22,500 nt of DNA from Symbiodinium natans. Its lineage: Eukaryota > Sar > Dinophyceae > Suessiales > Symbiodiniaceae. Shown piece after piece: positions 14,461-22,500 of the stretch (positions are counted from its first letter, which is position 1; every line of letters begins with the position of its first letter). The notes below the pieces were generated by a model, which worked only from the letters and a program-made list of their open reading frames with translations, was not told where the DNA came from and did not search any database. The translations under genes were made by a program, and so were the position numbers. Location: positions 1 to 22,500 of the forward strand of contig CAJNDS010000328.1 in assembly GCA_905221605.1 (NCBI GenBank), given 5' to 3'.

Positions 14461-17400
14461 TCATTGGCACGCAACTTGCGCCTTCTTCTTGCCTCCTTTT
14501 CCTTTTTTGCCTGCCTCCTGAAGCAAGGTCGAGGCAGGCCACCATTCTGCAAGGGGCGATTACAGAGGCTGGCTACAACCAAAACCCTAAACCCTAAACC
14601 CTAAACCCTAAACCCTAAACCCCCGCGCTTGAGGTCCTCCTCGTCCTCCAACTCCTCGTCCTGGTCTTCCTCTTCCTCCTCCTCTTCCTGTCTGTGGCTT
14701 GGCTTGACAGTCTTCCAGCTGCATTGCTTGACAACTTGTTCTGTATGCTCACCCGAACAAAGGGGCTAGTTCTTAGTAGGGAATAAGGGAATGAGGGCCT
14801 GGAATAATCCCTTAGCGGGCACATATAAGGCCCTCATTCCCTCATTCCCTCATTCCCTACTAAGAACCAGGGGCACAGAGGAGCACCGTTACCAGACACG
14901 GTTCCCAGCCTCATCATCGTACTCGTCATCGGGCGCCGCTTCACCCGTATACCAGCGAACTGCGTATGGGATTATCTGAGTGCCTTAGGTGTCTGGAAGG
15001 CACTGGAAACATGGAACCCGAAACCCTAAGTCCTACACCCTAAACCCTAAACCCTAAACCCTAAGCCCTAAGCCCTAAGCTCTAAACCCCAAACACCACA
15101 GGCGCATCCGAGGCCCAGGTGCGCAGCGCCATGCCACAGTCGTAAGCATTCTCCAGCAGTGCCTCAACCATCTCTTCCTCCGTGGTTTAGGGTTTAGGGG
15201 TAGGGTTTAGGGTTTAGGGTTTAGGGTTTAGGGTTTAGGGTTTAGGGTTTAGGGTTTAGGGTTTAGGGTTTAGGGTTTAGGGTTTGGGTGTAGGGTTTAG
15301 GGTTTAGGGTCTGGCTTGTGTCGCCTCATGTCGCTTCCAGCATCCGCGCCTCCTCCATCTCGTCATCGCCCATTTGCATGCAGAGCTGCTGAGTGTCAAC
15401 ATCCTCTGTGCTGAACCCTCACTGGAACATTCACAACTTCTCGGGACAGTGACCTCCGAAGTTCAGTTTTCAAAGCCCTCATGTTGCTAAAGCAAGCGTC
15501 CTCCGGCAGTTCGTCCCCCTCCTGCACTGCAGAGATGCTTGATAACGCCTCCAGACAAACAGCTCCGTCCTTCAAGCTTCGAAAGAAGTCGCGGAAGAAG
15601 GACTTGCGCGGCTCCAGCAGCTTCTGGCAAGGCGCCAACTTCGCATTCAAAAGTTGTGCTGAAGGTCTTCGGTTCTTCGTGGCTTTGCAGGACAAGGGCA
15701 AGGCCCTCCCCAACCTCACCTAAAGTTAGGGTTTAGGGTTTAGGGTTCAGGGTTTAGGGTTTAGGGTGAGAAAGGCCCCTAAGCCGTAAACCCCACCCTT
15801 GCCCACCCGACCCGGCTCACCCACCCACCCTAAAACAACACAGGGCTGCGAAGTGACTTCCAGGCTTCGGTTTTGTACCATGTGAAGCCCTCTGACCAGC
15901 ACTGAAGAGAATATCTGTGTATACCAGATCTCATTTTCATTTCTATCTTATACACTTATGTGCATATGTAACAACTGCAATACGATGGAAGGCAAGAAAC
16001 ATGTGTATATTTATTCCAGCAAACAAACATGATAAAGCATGGGACCTCCTTCTGCGACTTCTTCTTCTTCTTTCCTCCTGATCCTGAAAGCATGGCTGGG
16101 TCGGTGGTAGGCTTTGCCACTTGAAAGCATGGCGCTGAGCTGTGTTTTTTGTTCTTTCTTTTCGGATGTTTCGGGTGGCTGCAGCATCACACTGTCTTGT
16201 AGTAACCCTCTCTCTCAACAACTTACTTGCTGCCCGGCCTTTTGCCGGCTTGCCCATCGTGACATCTTGCCCTGCCTGCACTCGCGCATAGGCATGGGCA
16301 GTCATGTCTGTCTCAGTGGACGATTTGGGAGTAATAAGGGGTCCCTATAGCAGAGCCAGGATCCCCTTATAGTGAGGACCCCAATAGGGTACCCCTAATA
16401 TCGTAAACCCCCCTTTCAGAAACGGCTTCAAACAGCCGTGTACGGATCCTTGGAGTTTCATATGGAGAGTGTTGATCCTCTTAAACCCAAGAAACAAGGC
16501 AAACTATGAAACATCCCAAGCGCCTACCTAGATTGCGAGGCAAAGGTTTCACGAGGTATGTCTGAAGCATCAGGGAGAGGGGATCCCAAACCGAACGCTC
16601 TAAGAGTTTGGGTGTTTATTCAGGCTTGGTTTAGAGTTTGGGGCATAGGGTTCAGGGCTTAGGGTCTACGGTTGCATAATCCTGGACGATACCATGCTTC
16701 CTTGGTGACTCACCTCAACCTCGGTTTCTAAGCTGAGGTGAAAAGACCGACGGACACAAAAGAGATTATACGCGGGGGCAGGGCACATAAGAAACCGAAC
16801 TTTTAAATAGACAACAGAGAAGGGGCCCGTACCGCCGCAGTCCGCGAAGCATGACACGAGCAAACGCTGCGAAGAAGGAGGACATCATGATACTAGCGCC
16901 CAGTAAACCCTACACCCTACACCCCAAACCCCAAACCCCAAACCCCAAACCCTAAACCCTAAACCCTAAACCCCAAACCCTAAACCCGCCTTCCAGTTTG
17001 CAGTGCAGCCTTTGAGCTCTTGGACCTTGACCTCTCCGTTGTAGCGGTTCGGTTCATGCATATGGTACCTGAGCTAGCACGGTTTAGGGTTTAGGGTGTA
17101 GGGTTTAGGATTTAGGGTTTAGGGTTTAGGGTTTAGGGTTTAGGGTTTAGGGTTTAGGGTTTACGAAAACTTGGGAGCTCCAATTGTCAAGTGGCAAGTG
17201 TAACACCAAGACATGTCTCTTGCTATTTGGGGGGTTTACGATATTGGGGGTCCCTTATTGGGGTCCTTATTATAAGGGATCCTACTATTTGGGGATCTAT
17301 ATTGGGGGGTCCCCTGTTTTCGTAGAGCTCCATTTGGCCAAGAGTCTCTTGTGACAGAGAACCTCAGCTGCTTGCATGCCGCATGCCGTTGACTTGTGCA

Positions 17401-19765
17401 AGCTCACCTTGCCAAGTCGAGCCGCTGTCTGTGAAGTAGGGGTTCTCAGCAAAATGGAAAATCAGCCTGAAAGGTGTCTTGGTTGAAAGCAGACTGCGCG
17501 ACGAACTGATCTTGCTGAACAAAGCACCTGAGGCCATGTCCGAAATCCCTTTTCTGCATCCTCCTTGTCCAGATCCTCTGCTTCAATCGTCCTGACATCA
17601 AGGCACGGTGGCTATCCGATGTTCCTTTTGCGGAATTGACGTTCTTCGCCGAAAGTGCGAAGTCTCTTGAGACGAACTTTTGCCAGGCCCGCAGCAAAGC
17701 ATGAAATCAGAACTGTCGCCCACAAGGTGCCAAGTCTTGGGTGGTGTCTTTCGCCAGTCTTTCGCGGACCCCTATACTACGAAAGGCCTGCTTTAACTTG
17801 TCGAAGTCATAGACATGTTGGTACAGCCCCTCACATGCTTGCTAAAAAAGGCTACGAAGGGCCCTTCTTGCAGGGACTCTAAGTTAGCACAGCCCCCTAC
17901 ACACGGAGAAGCCGATTTTGGCTTGACAGGGCACTCACCTTTGTATGTTACAGTGGTAAAGCACGTGGAATCTTAGGCGGCGGCCGAAGAAACTCCAGGA
18001 CAGGGATGTCATAAGACTCGACCTCGTCCTCGAACCTTGTCGAATGTCTCAAGTTCATTTAGGTGGTTGTCAAAATCAGGGTCCCTTTGTGGGTCCCCAA
18101 AAAGGGATCAAATTTTGACAACCACCCAGCTGAGTTTGGATGATAATGCTCCCTTTGCACCAAGTCGCGCTGGATGGTTCAAGAGGGCCTCGCGGCAAGT
18201 GTGGAGGAAGCCGGCATCATGGTGAGGCATCTTTGACAACTGAACCCGCCCGTGACAGGCCTGAACCCAAAAGCCTTTCAGCGCAGGCCTCAGCAATGCC
18301 AAGAAGCAGGCACCAGTCGTGCATTCGTGTTCGGGTAATTCGCTGCACCTACAAGAGCCCACAGGCTCGGGCGTTCCTGTGCCTGGGTCCTCGCTGCCCT
18401 CCTTCTCGGAAAGCACCTCGCGAAAAGTGGGAAAGGGTGGTTTTTGGTACGGTTCAGGGTTCAGGGATCCGGGTTCAGGGTTCAGGGTTTAGGGTCTGGG
18501 GTTTCGGGTTTAGGGTTTAGGGTCTAGTGTTTAGGGTTTAGGGTTTAGGGCTTAGGCTTTGGGTAAAAACACACGCTGCCGACTTCGGCCCAACTGGTAC
18601 TTCCAATGGGGCTCTCCTGCATTTGGGGTCTCGTTTATCAAGGGACTTCGTTGTAGACCGGGTCTATGAAAATCCCTAAACCCTAAACCCTAAACCCTAA
18701 AGCCTAAAGCCTAAACCCTAAACCCTAAACCCTGAAACAAACCCCGCGCCTTGTCGCGGGCCTCGATAAAGGGAGCCTGCTGTGTCTGGAACTGCCGCTT
18801 CAGCTTCTGCACTTCCTTCTCGTACTCCTGATACATGGGAAGGGGGGTTCTCCAACTTGTGGGGGGAGGGGGTTTAGGGGTCTCGGGTTCCGGGTTTAGG
18901 GTTCAGGGTTCAGGGTCCCTTTTGAGGATGCCATCATACTAAAGAGCCATATTCTACGAGTACCTGGAAACAAAGGACCAGTACTTTGGAGAGTTGTTGC
19001 AAATGGCTGAGAACTAACGACATCACCCCCTGCAACCGTAGAGCTTATGACATAACCCTAAACCCTAAACCCCTACACCCTAAACCTTAACCCCTACACC
19101 CTACACCCTACACCCTACACCCTACACCCTACACCCTACACCCTACACCCTACACCCTACACCCTACACCCTACACCCTACACCCTACACCCTAAACCCT
19201 AAACCCTAAACCCTAAACCCTAAACCCTAAACCCTAAACCCTAAACCCTAAACCCTAAACCCTAAACCCTAAACCCTAAACCCTAAACCCTAAACCCTAA
19301 ACCCTAAACCCTAAACCCTAAACCCTAAACCCTACCAGACGCAGCTCCGGCCAGCTCACTTCACTCCTTCTGAACTGCAAGCATCTGGTCATCGAGCTTC
19401 TTCAGCCTTACTCTAAAGTTGGGTTTAGGGTTTAGGGTTTAGGGTTTAGGGTTTAGGGTTTAGGGTTTAGGGTTTAGGGTTTAGGGTTTAGGGTTTAGGG
19501 TTTAGGGTTTAGGGTTTAGGGTTTAGGGTTTAGGCTTAGAGATGCTGAGGGCCTGGTGTAGGTTCGGGATGCTACCGAGCGACTCGAGCACGATTGGCGA
19601 ACCCTCGGATTCTTCAGGTGCATTCGATGCATTCGGCGCATTCGCCTTTCACGCAGGGCAAGGTCTGGTTTAGGGTTTAGGGTTTAGGGTTAGGGTTTAG
19701 GGTTTAGGGTTTAGGAAAAAAAGCTGCCAGCGCCGTCTACTCCCTGCAGCCTCCGCTGTCGCCAT
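14461..19765 (-). CDS. NAP1: Nucleosome assembly protein, NAP1/SET family
   Basis: Histone chaperone of the NAP family, known to bind H2A-H2B. Exons (transcript order): 19765-19751, 19645-19546, 19410-19367, 18827-18748, 18288-18189, 18028-17982, 17591-17541, 17466-17426 (or to 17408), 17367-17331, 17068-16990, 16275-16227, 16083-16046, 15623-15570, 15521-15498, 15403-15335, 15177-15115, 14975-14898, 14687-14621, 14546-14461 (stop TGA). Family landmarks in order: dimerisation helix EYEKEVQKLKRQF; PALKGFWVQ; YDIPVLEFL; core EKGFRLIFHFAENPYF; VQELKGCTANWKAGQDVT; PRKSFFRDFFRSL; IIPYAVRWYTGEA; a Glu/Asp-rich tail; a Lys/Gly-rich C-terminus. The joined exons read as one frame of about 373 codons, normal for NAP1. 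The acidic tail and the nuclear role are family knowledge; dinoflagellate chromatin is histone-poor, so what it handles is open. Start ATG chosen because it opens exon 1; exons 1, 18028-17982 and 17466-17331 have the least certain edges. Confidence 0.9.
14582..14621 (-). repeat. Telomere-type array that begins at a splice donor
   Basis: Five units occupying the 5' half of the NAP1 intron 14620-14547. On the transcript the exon ends CGCGGGG|GTTTAGGG, so the repeat provides the GT. A GC donor two codons upstream keeps the same phase and cannot be excluded. Confidence 0.85.
14769..14867. mobile_element. MITE-like element, 99 bp
   Basis: GTTCTTAGTAGGGAAT...GAGGGCCT at the left is matched in inverse at the right, where GGAATGAG is present three times. 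Arms of 32 and 40 bp surround about 27 bp. In NAP1 intron 14897-14688. Confidence 0.8.
15016..15093 (-). repeat. Telomere-type array CCCTAAA/CCCTAAG
   Basis: Array with CCCTAAG variants filling half of the NAP1 intron 15114-14976. Confidence 0.9.
15184..15312 (+). repeat. Telomere-type array TTTAGGG
   Basis: About 18 units filling nearly the whole NAP1 intron 15334-15178; 6 bp from the acceptor. Confidence 0.94.
15725..15768 (+). repeat. Telomere-type array TTTAGGG
   Basis: Six units in NAP1 intron 16045-15624. The remaining 350 bp of the intron shows no supported exon. Confidence 0.9.
16327..16413 (-). mobile_element. Intronic element, family of GGGGGGTTTACGATATT
   Basis: Its reverse complement begins GGGGGGTTTACGATATT and continues with GGGGTACCCTATTGGGGTCC, matching 17229 onward. 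Lies in NAP1 intron 16989-16276. Confidence 0.7.
16904..16988 (-). repeat. Telomere-type array CCCTAAA/CCCCAAA
   Basis: About 12 units with CCCCAAA and CCCTACA variants, starting directly at the NAP1 GC donor (16989). The 600 bp to the next exon holds a decayed opposite array (about 16620-16665) and the element at 16327-16413. Confidence 0.9.
17081..17163 (+). repeat. Telomere-type array TTTAGGG
   Basis: About 12 units, 13 bp from the acceptor of NAP1 exon 17068-16990. Confidence 0.93.
17229..17320 (+). mobile_element. Intronic element, second family member
   Basis: Starts GGGGGGTTTACGATATT, in inverse orientation to 16327-16413. ATATTGGGGGTCCC recurs near its other end (17299). Lies in NAP1 intron 17330-17069 beside the GA donor. 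Confidence 0.7.
18062..18127. mobile_element. GGTGGTTGTC MITE, short copy 3
   Basis: 66 bp with ends GGTGGTTGTCAAAAT / ATTTTGACAACCACC; it keeps the GGGTCCC and AAAAAGGGATCA inner parts but lacks the centre of the 101-bp copies. In NAP1 intron 18188-18029. Confidence 0.82.
18449..18571 (+). repeat. Telomere-type array TTTAGGG, imperfect
   Basis: Mixed TTCAGGG/TTTAGGG/TCTAGGG units in NAP1 intron 18747-18289. Confidence 0.88.
18673..18733 (-). repeat. Telomere-type array CCCTAAA
   Basis: Eight units 14 bp from the NAP1 donor at 18747; opposed to the array at 18449-18571 in the same intron. Confidence 0.9.
18868..18920 (+). repeat. Telomere-type array TTTAGGG, decayed
   Basis: Degenerate units near the acceptor of NAP1 exon 18827-18748. 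Confidence 0.75.
19054..19335 (-). repeat. Long telomere-type array with CCCTACA block
   Basis: The longest array: CCCTAAA units with a uniform block of about 15 CCCTACA units (19090-19192). In NAP1 intron 19366-18828, starting 31 bp from the GA donor. Confidence 0.95.
19424..19536 (+). repeat. Telomere-type array TTTAGGG
   Basis: About 16 perfect units filling NAP1 intron 19545-19411. Confidence 0.95.
19668..19716 (+). repeat. Telomere-type array TTTAGGG
   Basis: Seven units in the first NAP1 intron (19750-19646). Confidence 0.92.
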
Positions 19766-20106
19766 GGCAGAGAAAGTTGCAACAGCGCGCGCACGTGCTA
19801 GGACCAACACTTCTATCAAAAGTGAAGCAGTTGGGCTGCATGACTTCTTACGTAGAAGACGTCGCGTATTTTATTATATTGTTGCAGTTTTAGCATTTAA
19901 GGCCCTGGGTGGTACTGTACATGAGGCAGACTAAGTGACTAAATGGACTGCCGATCCAGAAAGTATGATCACATGATCGAGCGCAACGCCTTACATCAGC
20001 CACGGAGGACCGTGGAACCACAACACGGCCCAGAATCAACCCTAAACCCCTAAACCCTAAACCCTAAACCCTAAACCCACCTTCGGCGTTCCTTTCTCCA
20101 CAGCTG
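19766..20106. other. Intergenic region between J-domain gene and NAP1
   Basis: 341 bp holding a CCCTAAA array (20039-20077) and a 56-codon plus-strand frame that overlaps the NAP1 start (see rejected items). No TATA-like or spliced-leader sequence recognised. Confidence 0.55.
20039..20077 (-). repeat. Telomere-type array CCCTAAA
   Basis: Five units, 30 bp downstream of the J-domain gene stop codon; intergenic or 3' UTR. Confidence 0.9.
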
Positions 20107-20546
20107 TCAGCTCAGGCCGTGGTGTGCCAGCCAGTGGTCATGAGCCTGGCAATTCCGCGTCTGAATGCGACTGTGAGTGGGGTTTAGGGTTTAGGGTTCA
20201 GGGTTCAGGGTTTAGGGTTTAGGGTTTAGGGTTTAGGGTCTAGGGTCTAGGGTCTGGGGTTTGGGGTTTGGGTTTAGGGTTTAGGGTTTAGGGTTTAGGG
20301 TTTAGGGTTTAGGGTTTAGGGTTTAGGGTTTAGGGTTTAGGGTTTAGGGTTTAGGGTTTAGGGTTTAGGGTTTAGGGTTTAGGGTCCGCGGAACCTCCCT
20401 CTTTCCCTCCTTAAGCCCCCAAAACGCGGGGGTGGGGGGGGTCGGTGCACAATTTTTTCGTGGAGGACGGCGCCACCCGCACAGCGTAAACAGGCGGTTC
20501 AGCACAGGGGGGTAGGGGCGCCCTCAGCAAAATCAGCGTTTTCGGC

Positions 20547-20630
<84 letters not shown>

Positions 20631-20634
20631 CCCC

Positions 20635-20707
<73 letters not shown>

Positions 20708-22500
20708 ACCAACCCCGGCATCCTTTCACCGAACGATGCGAGCGTTTAGACCTCTCAACTATGCTCCAGCGGGGTCGGCGGCTTGAGCCGGAGGCTCTTA
20801 AATTTAGGGTTAGCTGCTCTGCAAAGAATCATGGGCTCCCCTACTACCCCCTCTATACTAGAGGGCTTCCTTGGGGTTTAGGGCCACCCCCCCTACCCCC
20901 CCCCCCCGCCCAGTTTCCCCCCGTAATTAAGCAATTTTGGGATGCTTAAGCCTAATTCATGTTATTTAAGGGGGAACCTATGGGGGGTTAGCAGAGTAGG
21001 GGAACCCATGCAACGGGGGGCCTGCACGAATTGAAAGACCCGGGTGGCTACGGCCGACTGGTCAGGATTCCTGGCGAGTTGGCGCTGAGAACCCTAAACC
21101 CTAAACCCTAAACCCTAAACCCTAAACCCTAAACCCTAAACCCTAAACCCTAAACCCTTGCCAATGCGCTCCAACATCCGTTGTGAGTGCGCAAGACCAG
21201 GGGGGATTTGGGGACCCTACAAGAATTGCATTTCTATGGGTTCTTATTAGGGGTTATGTAGGGGTTGGGACCCATAGAAATTGACAAGCTAGTCTAAAAT
21301 CCCCCCTAGAATGAGCTTGTCATGCCGATGGCACTTGTCGGGATGCCACTGAAGCCTGATGGACTTGAGCACCTGGGCGTGAGAGGAAACCTGCTTTAGT
21401 TTAGGGTTTAGGGTTTAGGGTTTGGGGTTTAGGGTTTGGGGCTTAGGGTTTAGGGTTTAGGGTTTAGGGTTTAGGGTTTAGGGCTTAGGGCTTAGGGCTT
21501 AGGGCTTAGGGCTTAGGGTTCAGGGTTTAGGGTTTGGGTTGAGGGTGCTGGTGAACAGCAGCTGTTCCCACCTTCTTCTGCTTGGAGAAAGGCTGCTCCA
21601 AAAGCACTGACATGGCCCTGGCCACCTCAAAGCACTCAGCGAGCCATGTCGTCGTTTCTTCCACGACTGGTGCGGTTTTTGGGTTTGGGGTTTAGGGTTT
21701 AGGGTTTAGGGTTTAGGGTTTAGGGTTTAGGGTTTAGGGTTTAGGGTTTAGGGTTTAGGGTTTAGGGTTTAGGGTTTAGGGTTTAGGGGTATCTTGCCTC
21801 GGCCTCACCGGCTGCAACCTCTCTGTCCTCCTCCGAGGCATCTGTGCCTAAGCTGCGAGTGGCATGAGCATCTGCCGCAGCCCGCCCTCAGAGAAGGGTT
21901 TAGGGTTGAGGGTTTAGGGTTTAGGACTTAGGGTTTAGGGTTTAGGGTTAGGGTATGGGTCCAGCACAAAGAAGCTGACAACATCTTCTGACGGAGCCTC
22001 ACAAACACAGAGTGTCCGGCTAGCCGTCGCTGGACTGGGCCTGCTCGCACCCTAACCCTAAACCCTAAACCCTAAACCCTAAACCTTAATCCCGAAACCC
22101 TAAACCCTAAACCCTAAGCCCTAAACCCTAGACCGAGGGGCAGGAACTGCCTTTTTGCCGAACCTCTGGCCTGGGTGGCTCTGGCGGTAGGTGCACGGGA
22201 GGCTCGGGAGGAGGTGTTGGATCCGGCGCCACCTTTCGCTGCAGACACACTTGGAGGGTTCATGGATAGCCAGAAGTAGGTTTCAATTAGGGTCTCAACC
22301 CTAAACTGGCCCTAAACCCTAAACCCTAAACCCTAAACCCTAAACCCTAAACCCTAAACCCTAAACCCTAAACCCTAAACCCTAAACCCTAAACCCTAGT
22401 CTTATAATTATACCCTCCAAGCACGCACGGAATCAAGCGTCTCGCATGTCTCGGCCTGGGGAGGTGCCTCGACCTTTGGAGGTTCCTCATCCGCTTCCAC
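20107..22500 (-). CDS. J-domain protein, 3' part (5' end outside window)
   Basis: Spliced minus-strand gene, cut by the window edge. Exons as modelled (transcript order): 22500-22429, 22238-22164, 21997-21962, 21830-21809, 21666-21572, 21372-21317, 21070-21022, 20160-20107 (stop TGA at 20109-20107). The upstream exons encode an acidic, proline-rich segment. The 21666 exon encodes an amphipathic helix (WLAECFEVARAMSVLLEQPF). The 21372 exon carries LKSIRLQWHPDKCHRHDK with the HPD tripeptide that J-domains use to stimulate Hsp70 ATPase. The next exon joins in phase (AA|G) and gives ATRVFQFVQ, matching the last J-domain helix. The domain is therefore C-terminal, as in auxilin-like proteins. Donors: GT at 22428, 22163, 21808 and 21571; GA at 21961; GC at 21316 and 21021. 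The first four exons are less certain because they are low-complexity and their junctions rest on phase alone. The client Hsp70 and cell compartment cannot be told from this part. Confidence 0.7.
20180..20384 (+). repeat. Telomere-type array TTTAGGG
   Basis: About 29 units with a short TCTAGGG/TTTGGGG patch, 20 bp from the acceptor of the last J-domain gene exon. Confidence 0.95.
20548..20716 (+). repeat. Long C-run
   Basis: About 165 bp of C with AACCCCA and ACCAA breaks, in the J-domain gene intron 21021-20161 (G-rich on the transcript). Poly-Gly frames here are artefacts. Confidence 0.92.
20831..21009. mobile_element. Possible inverted-repeat element
   Basis: ATGGGCTCCCCTAC (20831-20844) is matched by GTAGGGGAACCCAT (20996-21009), 13 of 14 bases in inverse. 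C-rich interior; 12 bp from the donor at 21021. Confidence 0.5.
21091..21158 (-). repeat. Telomere-type array CCCTAAA
   Basis: Nine to ten perfect units, 21 bp from the acceptor of exon 21070-21022. Confidence 0.95.
21199..21307. mobile_element. MITE-like element, 109 bp
   Basis: Perfect 11-bp ends AGGGGGGATTT / AAATCCCCCCT and an inner perfect pair TTTCTATGGG (21231-21240) / CCCATAGAAA (21271-21280). Sits 9 bp inside the donor at 21316 of the J-domain gene. Confidence 0.75.
21395..21546 (+). repeat. Telomere-type array with CTTAGGG block
   Basis: TTTAGGG units with five or six consecutive CTTAGGG units, filling intron 21571-21373. Confidence 0.93.
21680..21789 (+). repeat. Telomere-type array TTTAGGG
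   Basis: About 15 units filling intron 21808-21667. Confidence 0.94.
21897..21957 (+). repeat. Telomere-type array TTTAGGG
   Basis: Eight imperfect units in intron 21961-21831, adjoining the GA donor. Confidence 0.9.
22050..22133 (-). repeat. Telomere-type array CCCTAAA
   Basis: Eleven units, some altered, in intron 22163-21998. Confidence 0.92.
22296..22398 (-). repeat. Telomere-type array CCCTAAA
   Basis: About 13 units in intron 22428-22239, ending 30 bp from its donor. Confidence 0.94.

Noticed and set aside
18240-18260. A 21-nt GC-AG intron in NAP1
   Set aside because: Too short to splice and divisible by three without a stop, so it is kept as coding sequence.
19764-19934. 56-codon plus-strand frame starting MAEKVATARARAR and ending with a hydrophobic stretch
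   Set aside because: It overlaps the NAP1 start on the other strand, has no recognisable family and no neighbouring plus-strand exon. Weak possibility of a small membrane protein remains.
20090-20173. Plus-strand exon candidate with polypyrimidine-CAG before and GTGAGT after (LSAQAVVCQPVV...)
   Set aside because: The minus strand of the same stretch completes the J-domain gene in phase with a stop codon; no plus-strand partner exons were found.

Overview
The window reads as nuclear DNA of a dinoflagellate (Symbiodiniaceae- or Polarella-like). Four lines of evidence support this. Genes are cut into very short exons (21-190 nt). The 5' splice sites needed to keep reading frames open are mostly GC or GA rather than GT. 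The TTTAGGG telomere heptamer is scattered everywhere. One gene belongs to the plastid MEP isoprenoid pathway. I find no bacterial-style operon, CRISPR array, tRNA or rRNA.

Almost no long open frame here is a gene. The real coding sequence appears only when the minus strand is spliced by hand. Four genes then appear, all on the minus strand and in this order along the transcript direction: (1) the 3' part of a J-domain protein, 22500 to 20107; (2) a nucleosome assembly protein of the NAP1 family, about 19765 to 14461; (3) ispE, 4-diphosphocytidyl-2-C-methylerythritol kinase, from at least 13371 (perhaps 13741) to 6433; (4) mitochondrial ribosomal protein uL3, about 5388 running off the window at position 1. 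Intergenic gaps are about 0.3-1.0 kb. In ispE and NAP1 the spliced exons give one uninterrupted frame from first recognised exon to stop codon (367 and about 373 codons), which strongly supports the models. One-way gene clusters like this are typical of dinoflagellates, where spliced-leader trans-splicing separates transcripts. I did not find a spliced-leader sequence in the window.

Introns hold nearly everything else. About 32 of the roughly 55 introns modelled contain telomere-type arrays, in either orientation and often within 5-40 bp of a splice site. Other introns carry small inverted-repeat (MITE/introner-like) elements, including a 101-bp family with GGGTGGTTGTC ends. The two largest ispE introns hold a fold-back 21-bp minisatellite interrupted by a C-run, a 1.3-kb 14-bp minisatellite with higher-order structure and a 260-bp GGGCCA array. 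Long pure G/C tracts sit in three introns.

The most notable observation is the tie between telomeric repeats and introns. One ispE intron is a telomeric array bounded by a perfect 12-bp duplication of exon sequence, as expected if the array was inserted and became an intron. In a NAP1 intron the telomere repeat appears to supply the GT of the donor site. Arrays beside acceptor sites are mostly CCCTAAA on the transcript strand, which would offer CTAAAC branch-point-like motifs.
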